NCBI RefSeq assembly: GCF_000373365.1
Contig: NZ_KB891243.1
Location: forward strand, 1-37,359
Length of the DNA stretch: 37,359 bases
Origin: Parafrankia discariae
GTDB taxonomy: Bacteria > Actinomycetota > Actinomycetes > Frankiales > Frankiaceae
Direction: 5' to 3'
Part shown: positions 7,865 to 16,942 of the stretch, piece by piece
How the letters are laid out: every line of letters begins with the position of its first letter
How positions within the stretch are numbered: position 1 is the first letter of the stretch
Notes under the pieces: model-generated
The model's input: the letters and a program-made list of their open reading frames with translations, nothing else
What the model was told of the DNA's origin: nothing
The model's database searches: none
Translations under genes and position numbers: made by a program

Positions 7865-8662
7865 TCAGGACGAAGCCGGTTCTTCACGGGTGTGAGCACC
7901 CCCGGGCTGGGCGTGGGTCGGCAGGACGCGACCGATCCCGAAGGCGATCAGCGCCCCGCAGAGGGTGATCGCGAGGTCGGTGGGTGTCGACGGGGTCGTC
8001 AGGTGTGCCGCCGACAGCGCGAGGACCAGGAAGAGCCCCGCCACGGCGCCCGCGGGGACGAGACGCAGGCCACGCCGCCATGGTGCGGGCCCGGGGGTGT
8101 CCCGCCGTGCCGCGAGCAGGGCCGCCGCGAGCAGCAGGCCCGCGAGAGTGAACAGGCCCAGGCCGAACAGGCCGTAGGTGGAGAACAGCGAGCCGCGGAC
8201 GTCGGCGTGCCCGTTCGCCGCGGCCACCGTGGCGAGGTTCGTGTCGCGGATCTCCACCGTCACCGGCAGCGAGCCGCTGGCCCGGTGGGCGAGGTCACGC
8301 AGGTCGAGATCGACCGTCCAGGTCGCCGCGCCGCGCGCCGGGACGGTCGTGCGCACCCGGGTGTCGTAGTCGAAGAAGGTCAGGCCGAGCACCGTCCCGC
8401 TCAGGCGCATCGAGTCGACCTCGAGCGCCGACCGGCCGAGGTTCTCCAGGCCCACGACGAGGCGGGTCGCGGCCGACGCGTCGAGGACGACGTCACCATC
8501 GAGCGGTCGGCCGTCGACGCTGACGGACAGCCGTGTCGTATTGTCGTTCTCCGCCCGGGCGGCGGGTGCGAAGAATACCCCGAGCCAGGTCATGCAGAGG
8601 ACAAGGGCGGCGAGGAGGCGGCATTTTGGTGCCGTTGCCGGCCCGCGCGATCCGGAAATCAC
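7865..8662 (-). CDS. membrane-anchored surface protein with three C-terminal TM helices, 265 aa
   Basis: GTG 8662 is chosen because AAGGAG precedes it and it places a signal peptide at the start (hydrophobic LLAALVLCMTWLGVFFAPAARA, cleavage likely after ARA). Residues about 38-165 form a beta-rich extracellular domain (DGDVVLDASAATRLVVGLENLG; RVRTTVPARGAATWTVDLDL), resembling immunoglobulin-like modules in general pattern only. Three hydrophobic segments follow (LFGLGLFTLAGLLLAAALLA; AGAVAGLFLVLALSAAHL; LAITLCGALIAFGIGRVL) and a short polar tail. I do not recognise the family. It diverges from the secreted protein at 8898, with a shared 235-bp intergenic region, so the two may be co-regulated cell-envelope proteins. 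Confidence 0.75.
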   Translation of the reverse strand: MISGSRGPATAPKCRLLAALVLCMTWLGVFFAPAARAENDNTTRLSVSVDGRPLDGDVVLDASAATRLVVGLENLGRSALEVDSMRLSGTVLGLTFFDYDTRVRTTVPARGAATWTVDLDLRDLAHRASGSLPVTVEIRDTNLATVAAANGHADVRGSLFSTYGLFGLGLFTLAGLLLAAALLAARRDTPGPAPWRRGLRLVPAGAVAGLFLVLALSAAHLTTPSTPTDLAITLCGALIAFGIGRVLPTHAQPGGAHTREEPASS

Positions 8663-8897
8663 ATCTCTCCTTCCGGCCGGTGGCTCACCGAATCGGATGT
8701 TACGCTGGCCAGGATGTCGACGGCCCCGCATCGCAATCGTATTGGGTGGGGGCGGGCACCGTTCGAGGCGGCGCACTTCCGGTGCCGCGGCGCCGTTGAA
8801 CTCCACCAATGGGTGGTACCGGCGATCGCCGGCCCGCGTGCCGGGCGGGATCGCGACCGGCTTCAACAATGCTGGAAAACTGTTCCGGGGGTGGTGG
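8663..8897. promoter_or_regulatory. divergent intergenic region between two surface-protein genes
   Basis: 235 bp separating the leftward 7865-8662 gene from the rightward 8898 operon; promoters for both should lie here. I see no unambiguous -35/-10 pair. Confidence 0.4.
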
Positions 8898-10472
8898 ATG
8901 GTGAGCGGACGACGCGCCGCTGGAATGCGCGGGAAACCGTGGGTTCTCCGCGTTCTCCTGCTCGCTTTCACCGCTCTGTTCTGCGGTGTCGTCGGTGCTG
9001 TTCCGCCCGCCGGGGGCGCGGCCGTGCCGGCCTCGGCGCTCGACACCGTCCCGCCGGCGGCCACGTCCGGCTCTGAATCGTCGGCTGGGTCGCCGGCCGA
9101 ACAGCCGCCGCCCGCGCCCGCGCCGCCCGCGCCCGCGCCCGCCCCTGAGCCGTCCGCGGAGCCGGTGCCGCCGCCGACGGGTTCCGGAGCGGCGCCGCCG
9201 GCCGGCGCCACCGAACCGAACTCCGGCGGTCCGGACGTGCCCGCGGGCACGACCGGACCGGGTGGGGCCGGGGCGGGCGGCGACAGCCCGACGACCGCAC
9301 CGGCCACTCCGACCGCCGTGCCCTCGTGCCCGACCGGGCCGGCGGCGCCGCGCCGGCGCGGCTGCCCGCCGGTCACCCCCAGCGCGACCGCCGCTCCCGG
9401 GGAGTCCCCCACCCCTGGCGGGACCGCCGGCCCCACGCCGAGCCCGTCCTGCGGGGCCGGCCGGGGAACCGGCTCGACGGCGGCACCGGACGGGAACTGC
9501 GGCGGCACCGTCGTCTGCCCGAGGCTGGGCCGCCCGTTCGACGCGCTGCCCCTGCCCGGCTGCCCGCCGGTCGACCACCCGACCGGCAGCCCCTCCGGTG
9601 GTGGCGGGACGGGCGGTGGTGGCGGGACGGGCGGTGGTGGCGGGGCGAACGGTGGTGGCGGGGCGAACGGTGACGGGACGAACGGTGGCGGTGGTGGCGG
9701 GGCGCCGGTCGTGCGTTGTGCCGACGGCTCGTGGGCCCGGACGGCCGGCGACTGCCCGATCCGGCGCGTCCAGTGCCCGGACAGCCCGGTCAGCGTGGCC
9801 GTGGGGGAGCCGTGCCCGAAGCCGGCACCGGCCCGGCCCGCGCCGGTCGCCTGCTGGGACGGCTCCACCGCGCCCAGCACCGCCGCCTGCCCGCCCGGTC
9901 GCACGTCCTGCCCGGGCGGTGTCACCGTCCCGCTCGGGAGCCGGTGCGCCGAGCCGGTCGAGGCGGCGAAGTGCCCGCCGGGCACGGTGCGTGTCCTCGG
10001 CGCCTGCGCCCCGGTCGCCCGGCCCGGCTCGCCGCCACCGCCGCCCGGGGTCCCGGTCGCGCGCGAGCCCGTACCCGGGGAGCTGCGCTTCGACCGGTAC
10101 GCTCTGGCCGCCGGTGACCTCCTCTACGCCCAGGGTGCCGGCTGCGCCCCGGGCGCGGAGACGACCCTGACCGCCGACGGCGAGCTCGTCGGGCGCACCG
10201 TCGCCGACCAGGACGGGCGTTTCGAGACCGTGGTGCGTTTCGCGAGCTTCCGTCCCGGCCACCGGCAGGTTGTCGCGGACTGCGGGGCCCACCTCGCCTC
10301 CGGCGTCGACATGATGCTGGTCTCCGCGGACACGAGTGCCTCCGTCCCGTCGGTGGCGCTGCCGTTCCTGCTCGCGTTCGGGTCCCTCGCCGTCCACCGC
10401 CAGACGGCCCCCCTGCGTGGCCGTCGCCCCCGGCGGCGGCAGCTGCACGGCCCCCGGCGGCGGCAGTCGTAG
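8898..10472 (+). CDS. secreted Pro/Gly/Cys-rich protein, 524 aa
   Basis: Starts at ATG 8898 (ATG 8925 also in frame). A signal peptide (WVLRVLLLAFTALFCGVVGAV) precedes a long Pro/Ala-rich low-complexity stretch with two Cys pairs. A Gly-rich block (GGGGTGGGGGANGGGG, from the tandem repeat at 9597-9668) comes next, then a Cys-rich region with units such as VRCADGSWARTAGDCP and VACWDGSTAPSTAACPP. Near residue 395 a beta-sandwich-like domain begins (RFDRYALAAGDLLYAQGAGC). A short hydrophobic segment (VALPFLLAFGSLAVHR) and an Arg-rich tail end the protein, suggesting membrane anchoring. No LPxTG motif is visible. The kinase gene starts 3 bp after the stop, so the two are coupled. Possible cell-wall or sensory partner of the kinase (inference); family not recognised. 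Confidence 0.8.
   Translation: MVSGRRAAGMRGKPWVLRVLLLAFTALFCGVVGAVPPAGGAAVPASALDTVPPAATSGSESSAGSPAEQPPPAPAPPAPAPAPEPSAEPVPPPTGSGAAPPAGATEPNSGGPDVPAGTTGPGGAGAGGDSPTTAPATPTAVPSCPTGPAAPRRRGCPPVTPSATAAPGESPTPGGTAGPTPSPSCGAGRGTGSTAAPDGNCGGTVVCPRLGRPFDALPLPGCPPVDHPTGSPSGGGGTGGGGGTGGGGGANGGGGANGDGTNGGGGGGAPVVRCADGSWARTAGDCPIRRVQCPDSPVSVAVGEPCPKPAPARPAPVACWDGSTAPSTAACPPGRTSCPGGVTVPLGSRCAEPVEAAKCPPGTVRVLGACAPVARPGSPPPPPGVPVAREPVPGELRFDRYALAAGDLLYAQGAGCAPGAETTLTADGELVGRTVADQDGRFETVVRFASFRPGHRQVVADCGAHLASGVDMMLVSADTSASVPSVALPFLLAFGSLAVHRQTAPLRGRRPRRRQLHGPRRRQS
9597..9668 (+). repeat. four tandem 18-bp units encoding a Gly-rich block
   Basis: Two copies of GGTGGTGGCGGGACGGGC (9597-9632) are followed by two of GGTGGTGGCGGGGCGAAC (9633-9668) and a degenerate shorter unit. 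They encode GGGGTG/GGGGAN repeats inside the secreted protein. Such an array can change copy number by slippage. Confidence 0.85.
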
Positions 10473-10475
10473 CGG

Positions 10476-12995
10476 GTGACGGTGAGCTCGTCCAGCCTCG
10501 GTGAAGCCGACGGGTTCGACGGCACCGATCCGGTGCGGGTCGGGCCGTACCGGCTGCTGCGCCGTCTCGGGGCGGGCGGCATGGGCACCGTCTATCTCGG
10601 GGTGAACGGCTCCGGGCGGCAGGTGGCCGTCAAGCTCGTCCGACCCGACCTGGCGCGGGTCGCCGAGTTCCGGGAGCGGCTGAAGCGGGAGGCGGACAGC
10701 GCCCGGCGGGTCGCCCGGTTCTGCACCGCGGCGGTGCTCGACGTGAACGTCACCGCCGACGTGCCCTACCTGGTCACCGAGTTCGTGGACGGCCCGACCC
10801 TGGCCGAGGTGGTCCGTGAGCGCGGGCCGCTGCACCCCGCCGAGCTGCACCAGCTCGCCGCCAGCATGGCGACCGCGCTGATGGCGATCCACCGCGCCGG
10901 CATCGTCCACCGCGACCTCAAGCCCAGCAACATCGTGCTCTCCCGGCTCGGCCCGAAGGTCATCGACTTCGGGATCGCCCGCGCGCTCGACACGGCGTCC
11001 GTGCTGAGCGGGGAGTATCCGGTCGGCACCCCCGCGCTGATGGCCCCCGAGCAGGCCCGCGGGGACACGATCACCTCCGCGGCGGACGTCTTCGCCTGGG
11101 GCGGGGTGATCGTGTACGCCGGCACCGGCCGCTATCCCTTCGGCACCGGCCCGGCGGCGGCCCTGCTCTACCGCACGGTCAACGACACCCCCGCCCTCGA
11201 CGGCTTCGAGGACTCGCTGCGCCCGCTGGTCGAGGACGCGATGCGCAAGGCCCCGGCCGACCGACCCACCGCCGAGCAGCTCTACGCCCGGCTGCTCGAC
11301 ATGCGCGTGGACGAGGCCGAGCTGCCCCTGGGACTCCCGCTCGCCGAGGTCGCCGCGCTCGTCCAACCGGTCGCGCCCGGGACACCCCGGACGCCGGGAA
11401 CACCCGGAACACCCGGAACGCCCGCGCCGCCGGGAACGCCCGGGAACCCGTCGTCGCCGTCGCTGTCCTCGGCGTCGGTGGAGACGCAGGCCGTCCCGCC
11501 GACCCCGGTGACCGTCCTGTCCCCGCACAGCTCGCCGGCGCCGGCCACGACCGGCCCGGCCGCGACGACCGGCCGGGCCAAGGCGTCCGGGCGGCCGGAG
11601 GCGGGCGCCCGGGCCCGAGCGGCGGGCCGAGCCGAATCGGCGGGGCGGGGCGGGGCGGCGGGGCGGGTCGGAACGGATGGCCGCAACCGGAACCGGAGCG
11701 GGCCGAGGCGAGGCGGATGGCGCGGGAGGGCACTGCTCGCGGCGATCCTGGCCGCGGTCATCGCGACGGTCACGCTCGTCGTGGTCGACAACCGGGGCGC
11801 GCCGAGCCCGACCGGCGTCCCCGAGCAGGCCGCGGCCCGGGCACTGCGGCTGCAGCTGCAGGACCGTCCGCTCGCCCGCCGGCTCGCGCTCGCGGCCTAC
11901 CACGCCGCGCCGGAGTCGACATCCACCCGCAACGCGGTGATCGGCCTGTTCGCGGCGGACATCGACCCGGTGGTGGCGTCGCTGGGCGGCCACGTCCTGA
12001 GCGCCGCCCTGCGTCCCGACGGCCGGCTGCTCGCCGCCGGGACGGAAGCCGGGACGATCGAGCTCTGGGATCTCACCGACCTCGCCCGCCCCGTCCACGC
12101 CGGCACCGTCGCCGGGGTCGGTGACTGGGTCTACTCGGTGGCCTTCAACCCGGGCGGGAACCTGCTCGCGGCCGGGGTCGGCGACGGGTCCGTCCGGCTG
12201 TGGGACGTCACCGACCCCGCCCGCGTCGGCGCGCTCGCCACCCTCGCGTTCCACCGGGACCGGGTGCGGTCCGTCGCGTTCGCCCCGGACGGCGCCACCC
12301 TCGCCTCCGGCGGCGACGACGGCCAGGTCGGCCTGTGGGCGGTGACCGACCCCTCCCGCCCGCAGCGGCGGTCGGCGACCGACGGCGCCGTCGCCGGGAT
12401 CCGCTCGGTCGCGTTCTCCCCACGCGGCGGCCTGCTGGCCCTCGCCGGCGACGACGGCTCCGTCCGGCTGTGGAACGTGACCGACCCGGCCCGGCCCGCC
12501 ACCAGCTCCACCCTGCGCGGCACCGGCCGCACGGTGCGGTCCGTGGCGTTCTCCGTCGACGGCTCGACCCTCGCCGCCGGCGGCATCGACGGCGCCGTGC
12601 GCACCTGGCGGGTCGGCGGCCCGGGACCGGTCGTCGACCTGGGCTCCACCCCCGGTGGCGTCGGCGGGGTGACCAGCGTCGCCTTCGGCCCGCAGGGCAA
12701 GATCCTGGTCACGGCCAGCGAGGACGAGACCGTCCGGCTCACCGACGTCTCCGCCCCGGCGGACCCCGTCGCGCTCACCGACCTGCGTGGGCACACGAAG
12801 GCGGTGAGCGCGGCGATGTTCGTCCCCGGCGGGCGGACCGTCGTGTCGGCCGGCGGTGACGGCTCCGTCCGGCTGTGGACGGTCGACCCGGCGGTGCTCA
12901 CCCGCGACGCCTGCGCCGACCCGGCGAACCGGATCGGCGCCAAGGAGTGGCACGCCAACTTCCCGGACACGCCCTACGACCCGCCCTGCTCCTGA
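10476..12995 (+). CDS. transmembrane Ser/Thr protein kinase with C-terminal WD40 propeller, 839 aa
   Basis: GTG 10476 lies 3 bp after the upstream stop. Kinase motifs are complete: GAGGMGTVYLG (residues 32-42), catalytic Lys53 in VAVK, HRDLKPSN (145-152), DFG (164-166) and ALMAPEQARG. After residue 280 comes a Pro/Thr/Ala linker with PGTPGTPGTP repeats, a basic patch (PRRGGWRGR) and one TM helix (ALLAAILAAVIATVTLVVV, about 417-438). From about 500 to the end there are repeated WD40 blades (SVAFNPGGNLLAAGVGDGSVRLWDVTDP and similar). A single TM helix would put the propeller outside the cell, as a sensory or scaffolding domain. PknB-type kinases with WD40 domains are known in actinomycetes. Coupling to the secreted protein suggests that protein, or its cell-wall ligand, as partner. 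Confidence 0.93.
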   Translation: MTVSSSSLGEADGFDGTDPVRVGPYRLLRRLGAGGMGTVYLGVNGSGRQVAVKLVRPDLARVAEFRERLKREADSARRVARFCTAAVLDVNVTADVPYLVTEFVDGPTLAEVVRERGPLHPAELHQLAASMATALMAIHRAGIVHRDLKPSNIVLSRLGPKVIDFGIARALDTASVLSGEYPVGTPALMAPEQARGDTITSAADVFAWGGVIVYAGTGRYPFGTGPAAALLYRTVNDTPALDGFEDSLRPLVEDAMRKAPADRPTAEQLYARLLDMRVDEAELPLGLPLAEVAALVQPVAPGTPRTPGTPGTPGTPAPPGTPGNPSSPSLSSASVETQAVPPTPVTVLSPHSSPAPATTGPAATTGRAKASGRPEAGARARAAGRAESAGRGGAAGRVGTDGRNRNRSGPRRGGWRGRALLAAILAAVIATVTLVVVDNRGAPSPTGVPEQAAARALRLQLQDRPLARRLALAAYHAAPESTSTRNAVIGLFAADIDPVVASLGGHVLSAALRPDGRLLAAGTEAGTIELWDLTDLARPVHAGTVAGVGDWVYSVAFNPGGNLLAAGVGDGSVRLWDVTDPARVGALATLAFHRDRVRSVAFAPDGATLASGGDDGQVGLWAVTDPSRPQRRSATDGAVAGIRSVAFSPRGGLLALAGDDGSVRLWNVTDPARPATSSTLRGTGRTVRSVAFSVDGSTLAAGGIDGAVRTWRVGGPGPVVDLGSTPGGVGGVTSVAFGPQGKILVTASEDETVRLTDVSAPADPVALTDLRGHTKAVSAAMFVPGGRTVVSAGGDGSVRLWTVDPAVLTRDACADPANRIGAKEWHANFPDTPYDPPCS

Positions 12996-13142
12996 GGTGT
13001 GCCGGCGGGTGTCGGAACCGGCCCCGCGGATGGCGGTAGCGTCCGCCGTGGACCAGATGGTGGGCTACCTGGGCTAACTGGGCCATACGGGCGCGGATCG
13101 GGTGTGGGCCGCACGGTCGGATCACCCGGGAATGGAGAGATC

Positions 13143-14084
13143 ATGGCGACACCCGGGCGGATCATCACACCGTTCACCGCCGAGTCGACCGCGGCGGAGG
13201 TCGCGGTCGGAGTCGATCTCGGTGGCCGCCGGGTCGTGGTGACCGGCGCGTCGTCCGGCATCGGGGTCGAGACGGCCCGGGTGCTGGCCGGGGCCGGCGC
13301 CGAGGTCACCCTCGCGGTCCGTGACGTCGCGGCGGGCCGGCGGACCGCCGACGACATCGTCGCCGGCACGGGCAACAAGGAGATCCACGTGGCGCCGCTG
13401 GATCTCGCCGACCGGGCGTCGGTCGCCGCGTTCGTCGCCGGCTGGGACGGCCCGCTGCACATCCTGGTCAACAACGCCGGAGTGATGGCCACCCCCGAGC
13501 TGCGCACGCCGGAGGGCTGGGAGCTGCAGTTCGCGACCAACCACCTCGGTCACTTCGCGGTGGCCTCCGGCCTGCGCGGCGCGCTCGCGGCGGCCGGGGG
13601 CGCGCGGGTGGTGTCGGTCAGCTCGGCCGCGCACCTGCGGTCGCCGGTGGTCTTCACCGACATCCACTTCCGCGAGCGGGCCTACGACCCGTGGCTGGCG
13701 TACGGCCAGTCCAAGACGGCGAACGTGCTGTTCGCCGTCGAGGCGACCAGGCGCTGGGCCGGGGACGGCATCACCGTGAACGCGCTGATGCCGGGGGCGA
13801 TCGTCACCGGGCTGCAGCGGCACGTCGACGCCGGAGAGCTCGACCGGCTGCGCGGCGGGAGCAGCACCCCGGCGACGCCGTGGAAGTCCGTCGAGCAGGG
13901 CGCCGCGACGTCGGTGCTGCTCGCGACCTCGCCGCTGCTGGACGGGATCGGCGGCCGGTACTTCGAGGACTGCAACGAGGCGCTCCCGAACACGCCGGGT
14001 GCCCGGGGTGGCGTGGCCGCCTACGCCCTCGACCCCGCGGCCGCGGCCCGGCTCTGGGACGTCACCGTCGACACGCTCGGCTGA
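13143..14084 (+). CDS. short-chain dehydrogenase/reductase, 313 aa
   Basis: ATG 13143 follows GGAG at 13134-13137. Classical SDR motifs: cofactor-binding TGASSGIG (near residue 37), NNAGVM (about 115), the active-site Ser in SVSSAAH and YGQSK (Tyr-x3-Lys). GITVNALMPGAIVTGLQRH is the usual cofactor/substrate loop. Length and an N-terminal extension of about 25 residues match the WW-domain-oxidoreductase/retinol-dehydrogenase-like group common in actinobacteria. It is an NAD(P)-dependent oxidoreductase of unknown substrate. It probably stands alone: the neighbours are a kinase and a cyclic-di-GMP gene with no obvious link. Confidence 0.9.
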   Translation: MATPGRIITPFTAESTAAEVAVGVDLGGRRVVVTGASSGIGVETARVLAGAGAEVTLAVRDVAAGRRTADDIVAGTGNKEIHVAPLDLADRASVAAFVAGWDGPLHILVNNAGVMATPELRTPEGWELQFATNHLGHFAVASGLRGALAAAGGARVVSVSSAAHLRSPVVFTDIHFRERAYDPWLAYGQSKTANVLFAVEATRRWAGDGITVNALMPGAIVTGLQRHVDAGELDRLRGGSSTPATPWKSVEQGAATSVLLATSPLLDGIGGRYFEDCNEALPNTPGARGGVAAYALDPAAAARLWDVTVDTLG

Positions 14085-14239
14085 GCGATCACCGCGGAGC
14101 CTCCACCGCGGACCGCCCGCCCCGACCGATCGCCCACGTGGCGCGGTCCACACGGCGAGGTGCGCGGCGCCGCGCACATCCTGTCACCTTCCGTAGCGAG
14201 CCGGATATTCCGGCCCGGCGCGGGGCAGGAGAGGAGGGG

Positions 14240-16816
14240 ATGGGCCACGGCCCGGCGACGACGCCGGTCACGCGGCCTGGAGGCGGTGAGCGCGTGATGT
14301 CGGAGGCGTCCGTGCCGCCAGCGAGGCAGTCGCGGACGGCGCCGCGTCAGGCGGCGGCCGGCGGCGGGTGTTTCTGGCCGGCGGCGGTGGTCAGCGTGCT
14401 GCTGGTCGTCGGCTCGGCGGTCGCCGCGGTCGCCCTGCCCGCCCGGGCGGCGCTGCTCACCGTTCGGGTGATCATGCTCTTCTGTCTGGTGCTGGGTGGC
14501 GGGACCTGTGTGGTCACCGGCCTGCGCCGCCGCGGCGCGGAACGCGCGTGGCGGCTGCTGATCGCCGCGATGGTGCTGGGCATCGCCGCCGGAGCGACGG
14601 AGATGTTCCCGGCCGTGGTCAGCCGCGGGCCACCGGTGCCCAGGCAGGACGCGTCGTCGCTCGCCTACCTCGTCCCGCAGGCGTTCGGGCTGGCCGGAGT
14701 GCTGTGCTATCCGACCGACCCGTTCGACCTGTCGCTGCGGCCGTCGGGCCGGGGCCGGGACCGCCGCTGGTATGTGATCACGGTCCTGGACGGCCTGATC
14801 GTGGCCGGCGCGGTGACGCTGCTGGCCTGGATCGCCGTCCTGGAGGACGCGATCGCGGCGCGGGGGCCGCTGGGTGAAGGGCCCATCTACTCGCTCGTCC
14901 TGACCGCCACCACCCTGATCGTCGCCGTGGCGGTGATCCTGGTCGCGGTGTTCCGCCAGCCGCGGTCCGGTGGCGGCCTGAACCTGCTGGTCATGGGCCT
15001 GCTCACGGTCACGGCCTCGATCACCTGTTACATGGCGGTGGTGGTCCGCGGCGGGACGGACGTCCCGCGGCTGCTGGACCTGCTGCTGATCGCCGGGCCG
15101 CTGCTGGTCGGGCTCGCGGCGCTGGCACCGGACGCGTCCCGGCCGGGGCGAGCCGCCGAGGCGGACGGCGGCGAGATGTTCGCCTCCCGGCGCCGGCGCC
15201 GGCGCCGGCGCTGGCACGCCATGCTGCCGTATCTGCCGCTGGCCGCGGCTGGCATCGCGACGCTGCTGGAGATCTCCGGGGAGGACATCGCCCAGCAGGA
15301 GGAGCTGTGGGGGCTGCTCGGCCTGTTGCTGATCGCGCTGCTGCGGCAGATGGCCACGATGAGCGACAACATCCGCCTCCTCGGCCAGGTGGAGGAGAAG
15401 CAGCATCAGCTCCGCTACCAGGCTTTCCACGATCCGCTCACCGGGCTCGCGAACCGGGCCCTGTTCACCGAGCGGCTCGAGGGAGCGCTGCGCCGCGGTC
15501 GTGACCCGGGCACCGGACGGCTCGCGGTGCTGTTCTGCGACCTGGACGGGTTCAAGCGGGTCAACGACGAGTTCGGGCACGCCGCCGGGGACGACCTGCT
15601 GCGGGTGACCGCCCGCCGGCTGGCCGGGTGCGTGCGGCCGGCGGACACGGTCGCCCGGCTCGGCGGCGACGAGTTCGCGATCCTGCTGGACCCCGACCCC
15701 GACCCCGACCGCGACACCGACGCCGACGATCCCGGATCGGTCGGGCGGCGCATCGCCGCCGCGGTGCGGGCGCCCATCCGGCTCGCCGACACGACGGTCA
15801 CCGTCGCGGCCAGCACCGGTCTCGTCGTCGTCGACCCGGCCGGCGGGCCCGTCACCGCGGACGCCCTGCTGCACCGCGCCGACCTGGCCATGTACGCGGC
15901 GAAGGCACAGGGCGACGGGCAGCCGACGGCCTATACCCCCGACCTCGCCGTGCCGCGCTCGCGCTCGCGCCTGAGCCCAGGCGCGGCACGGCGGGCCGCG
16001 CTGGACGCGGCGGCCCACGGTGAGCCCTCCGACGGCCGGCTCGCCGTGACCTACCGGCCCATCGTCGACCTCGCCACCGCCACCCCGGTGGCCCACGAGG
16101 CCCGGCTCGCCTGGGTGCACTCCGACCTCGGTACCACCCAGCTGCTCCCCGCCGACGACGTGCTCGGCCTGGCGCCGGCCCTGGACCGGATCCTGCTGCG
16201 CGCCGCCTGCCGGGCGCGGGGGCCGGGCCGCCCGCTGCCGGTGCACGTGACGATCTCCGCCCGCCGGGCGGCCCAGCCGACCCTCGTCGACGACGTCGCC
16301 GCCGCGCTGCGGGCGGCGGATCTCCCGCCCGCCGACCTCGTCCTGCAGATCCGCCCCACCGCGCGCGCCGCCGGCCCGGGCCCACGAACGGACCCGACCG
16401 GTCTCGGCGACGTCGTCGGCCGCGTCCGGGCCAGCGGGGTCCGGATCGGGCTCGCCGAGATCGGGGCACCGGACACCCTGATCGACGTCGCCCTCGACAT
16501 TCTCGGCAGCGCCCCGGTGGATGTGATCACCGTCCATCCCGACCTCACCACGGCCTGGACGGCGCCCGGCCGTGGTGAGGTCGCCGCGGCCCTGGCCCGC
16601 ACCGGCCTCGCCACCCTGATCGGTCTCGGCATCACCGTGATCGCCGACGGGGTCGACAGCCCGGCCACCGCGGCCCGCCTGCGGGAGCGCGGCTGCCAAC
16701 TCGCCTTCGGTGATCCGTGCGGGCGTTCGCTGCTGTCGGACCCGCTCGCGGTCGTCACCGAGGCCGACCACCGCGACTCCGAGGACCGTCATGCCGACCG
16801 GTGTCGATCGCCGTGA
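14240..16816 (+). CDS. membrane diguanylate cyclase (GGDEF) with degenerate EAL domain, about 858 aa
   Basis: ATG 14240 is preceded by GGAGAG; GTG 14294/ATG 14297 with GGAGG at 14279 is an alternative start. Residues about 45-390 contain eight or nine hydrophobic helices. The GGDEF domain follows (DPLTGLANRALF; LFCDLDGFKRVND; GGDEF at 475-479), and an RxxD inhibitory site (RPAD) lies five residues before GGDEF, so cyclase activity with product inhibition is expected. An Asp-rich DPDPDPDRDTDAD insertion follows at once. The C-terminal domain aligns with EAL phosphodiesterases (YRPIVDLATATPVAHEARLAW), but EAL is EAR, the later Glu motif reads LQIRPTA, and the DDFGTGYSS and DxxKID motifs are lost. 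That domain is probably regulatory. The Arg8 run near residue 318 lies on a cytoplasmic loop. Confidence 0.9.
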   Translation: MGHGPATTPVTRPGGGERVMSEASVPPARQSRTAPRQAAAGGGCFWPAAVVSVLLVVGSAVAAVALPARAALLTVRVIMLFCLVLGGGTCVVTGLRRRGAERAWRLLIAAMVLGIAAGATEMFPAVVSRGPPVPRQDASSLAYLVPQAFGLAGVLCYPTDPFDLSLRPSGRGRDRRWYVITVLDGLIVAGAVTLLAWIAVLEDAIAARGPLGEGPIYSLVLTATTLIVAVAVILVAVFRQPRSGGGLNLLVMGLLTVTASITCYMAVVVRGGTDVPRLLDLLLIAGPLLVGLAALAPDASRPGRAAEADGGEMFASRRRRRRRRWHAMLPYLPLAAAGIATLLEISGEDIAQQEELWGLLGLLLIALLRQMATMSDNIRLLGQVEEKQHQLRYQAFHDPLTGLANRALFTERLEGALRRGRDPGTGRLAVLFCDLDGFKRVNDEFGHAAGDDLLRVTARRLAGCVRPADTVARLGGDEFAILLDPDPDPDRDTDADDPGSVGRRIAAAVRAPIRLADTTVTVAASTGLVVVDPAGGPVTADALLHRADLAMYAAKAQGDGQPTAYTPDLAVPRSRSRLSPGAARRAALDAAAHGEPSDGRLAVTYRPIVDLATATPVAHEARLAWVHSDLGTTQLLPADDVLGLAPALDRILLRAACRARGPGRPLPVHVTISARRAAQPTLVDDVAAALRAADLPPADLVLQIRPTARAAGPGPRTDPTGLGDVVGRVRASGVRIGLAEIGAPDTLIDVALDILGSAPVDVITVHPDLTTAWTAPGRGEVAAALARTGLATLIGLGITVIADGVDSPATAARLRERGCQLAFGDPCGRSLLSDPLAVVTEADHRDSEDRHADRCRSP

Positions 16817-16846
16817 CGGCGGGGCTGGTCCCGGCCCGCCGTCACG
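16812..16846 (+). terminator. 12-bp hairpin overlapping the cyclase stop codon
   Basis: CGTGACGGCGGG (16812-16823) pairs exactly with CCCGCCGTCACG (16835-16846) across an 11-nt loop. The left arm contains the TGA stop (16814-16816). No U-tract follows. It may end transcription before the next cyclic-di-GMP gene. Confidence 0.6.
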
Positions 16847-16942
16847 CCCGCCATCCCGGCGACCTGACTGAACGGTGACAGCTCCTCCGTGTACGGAAGG
16901 ATCGCGCCGCCGAGGGCATTCTGCTTGACGGAGGTGTGAGGC

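Noticed and set aside
9597-9668. Regular 18-bp repeats considered as a CRISPR-like array
   Set aside because: Units are contiguous, without spacers, in frame and encode a Gly-rich linker.
8700-12953. Minus-strand open frame of 1417 codons
   Set aside because: It is a GC-bias shadow antisense to the secreted protein and kinase genes; it is Arg/Gly/Pro-rich with no motifs.
15189-15211. CGGCGC repeat run
   Set aside because: Encodes the Arg run of a cytoplasmic loop in the cyclase; no sign of a regulatory role.
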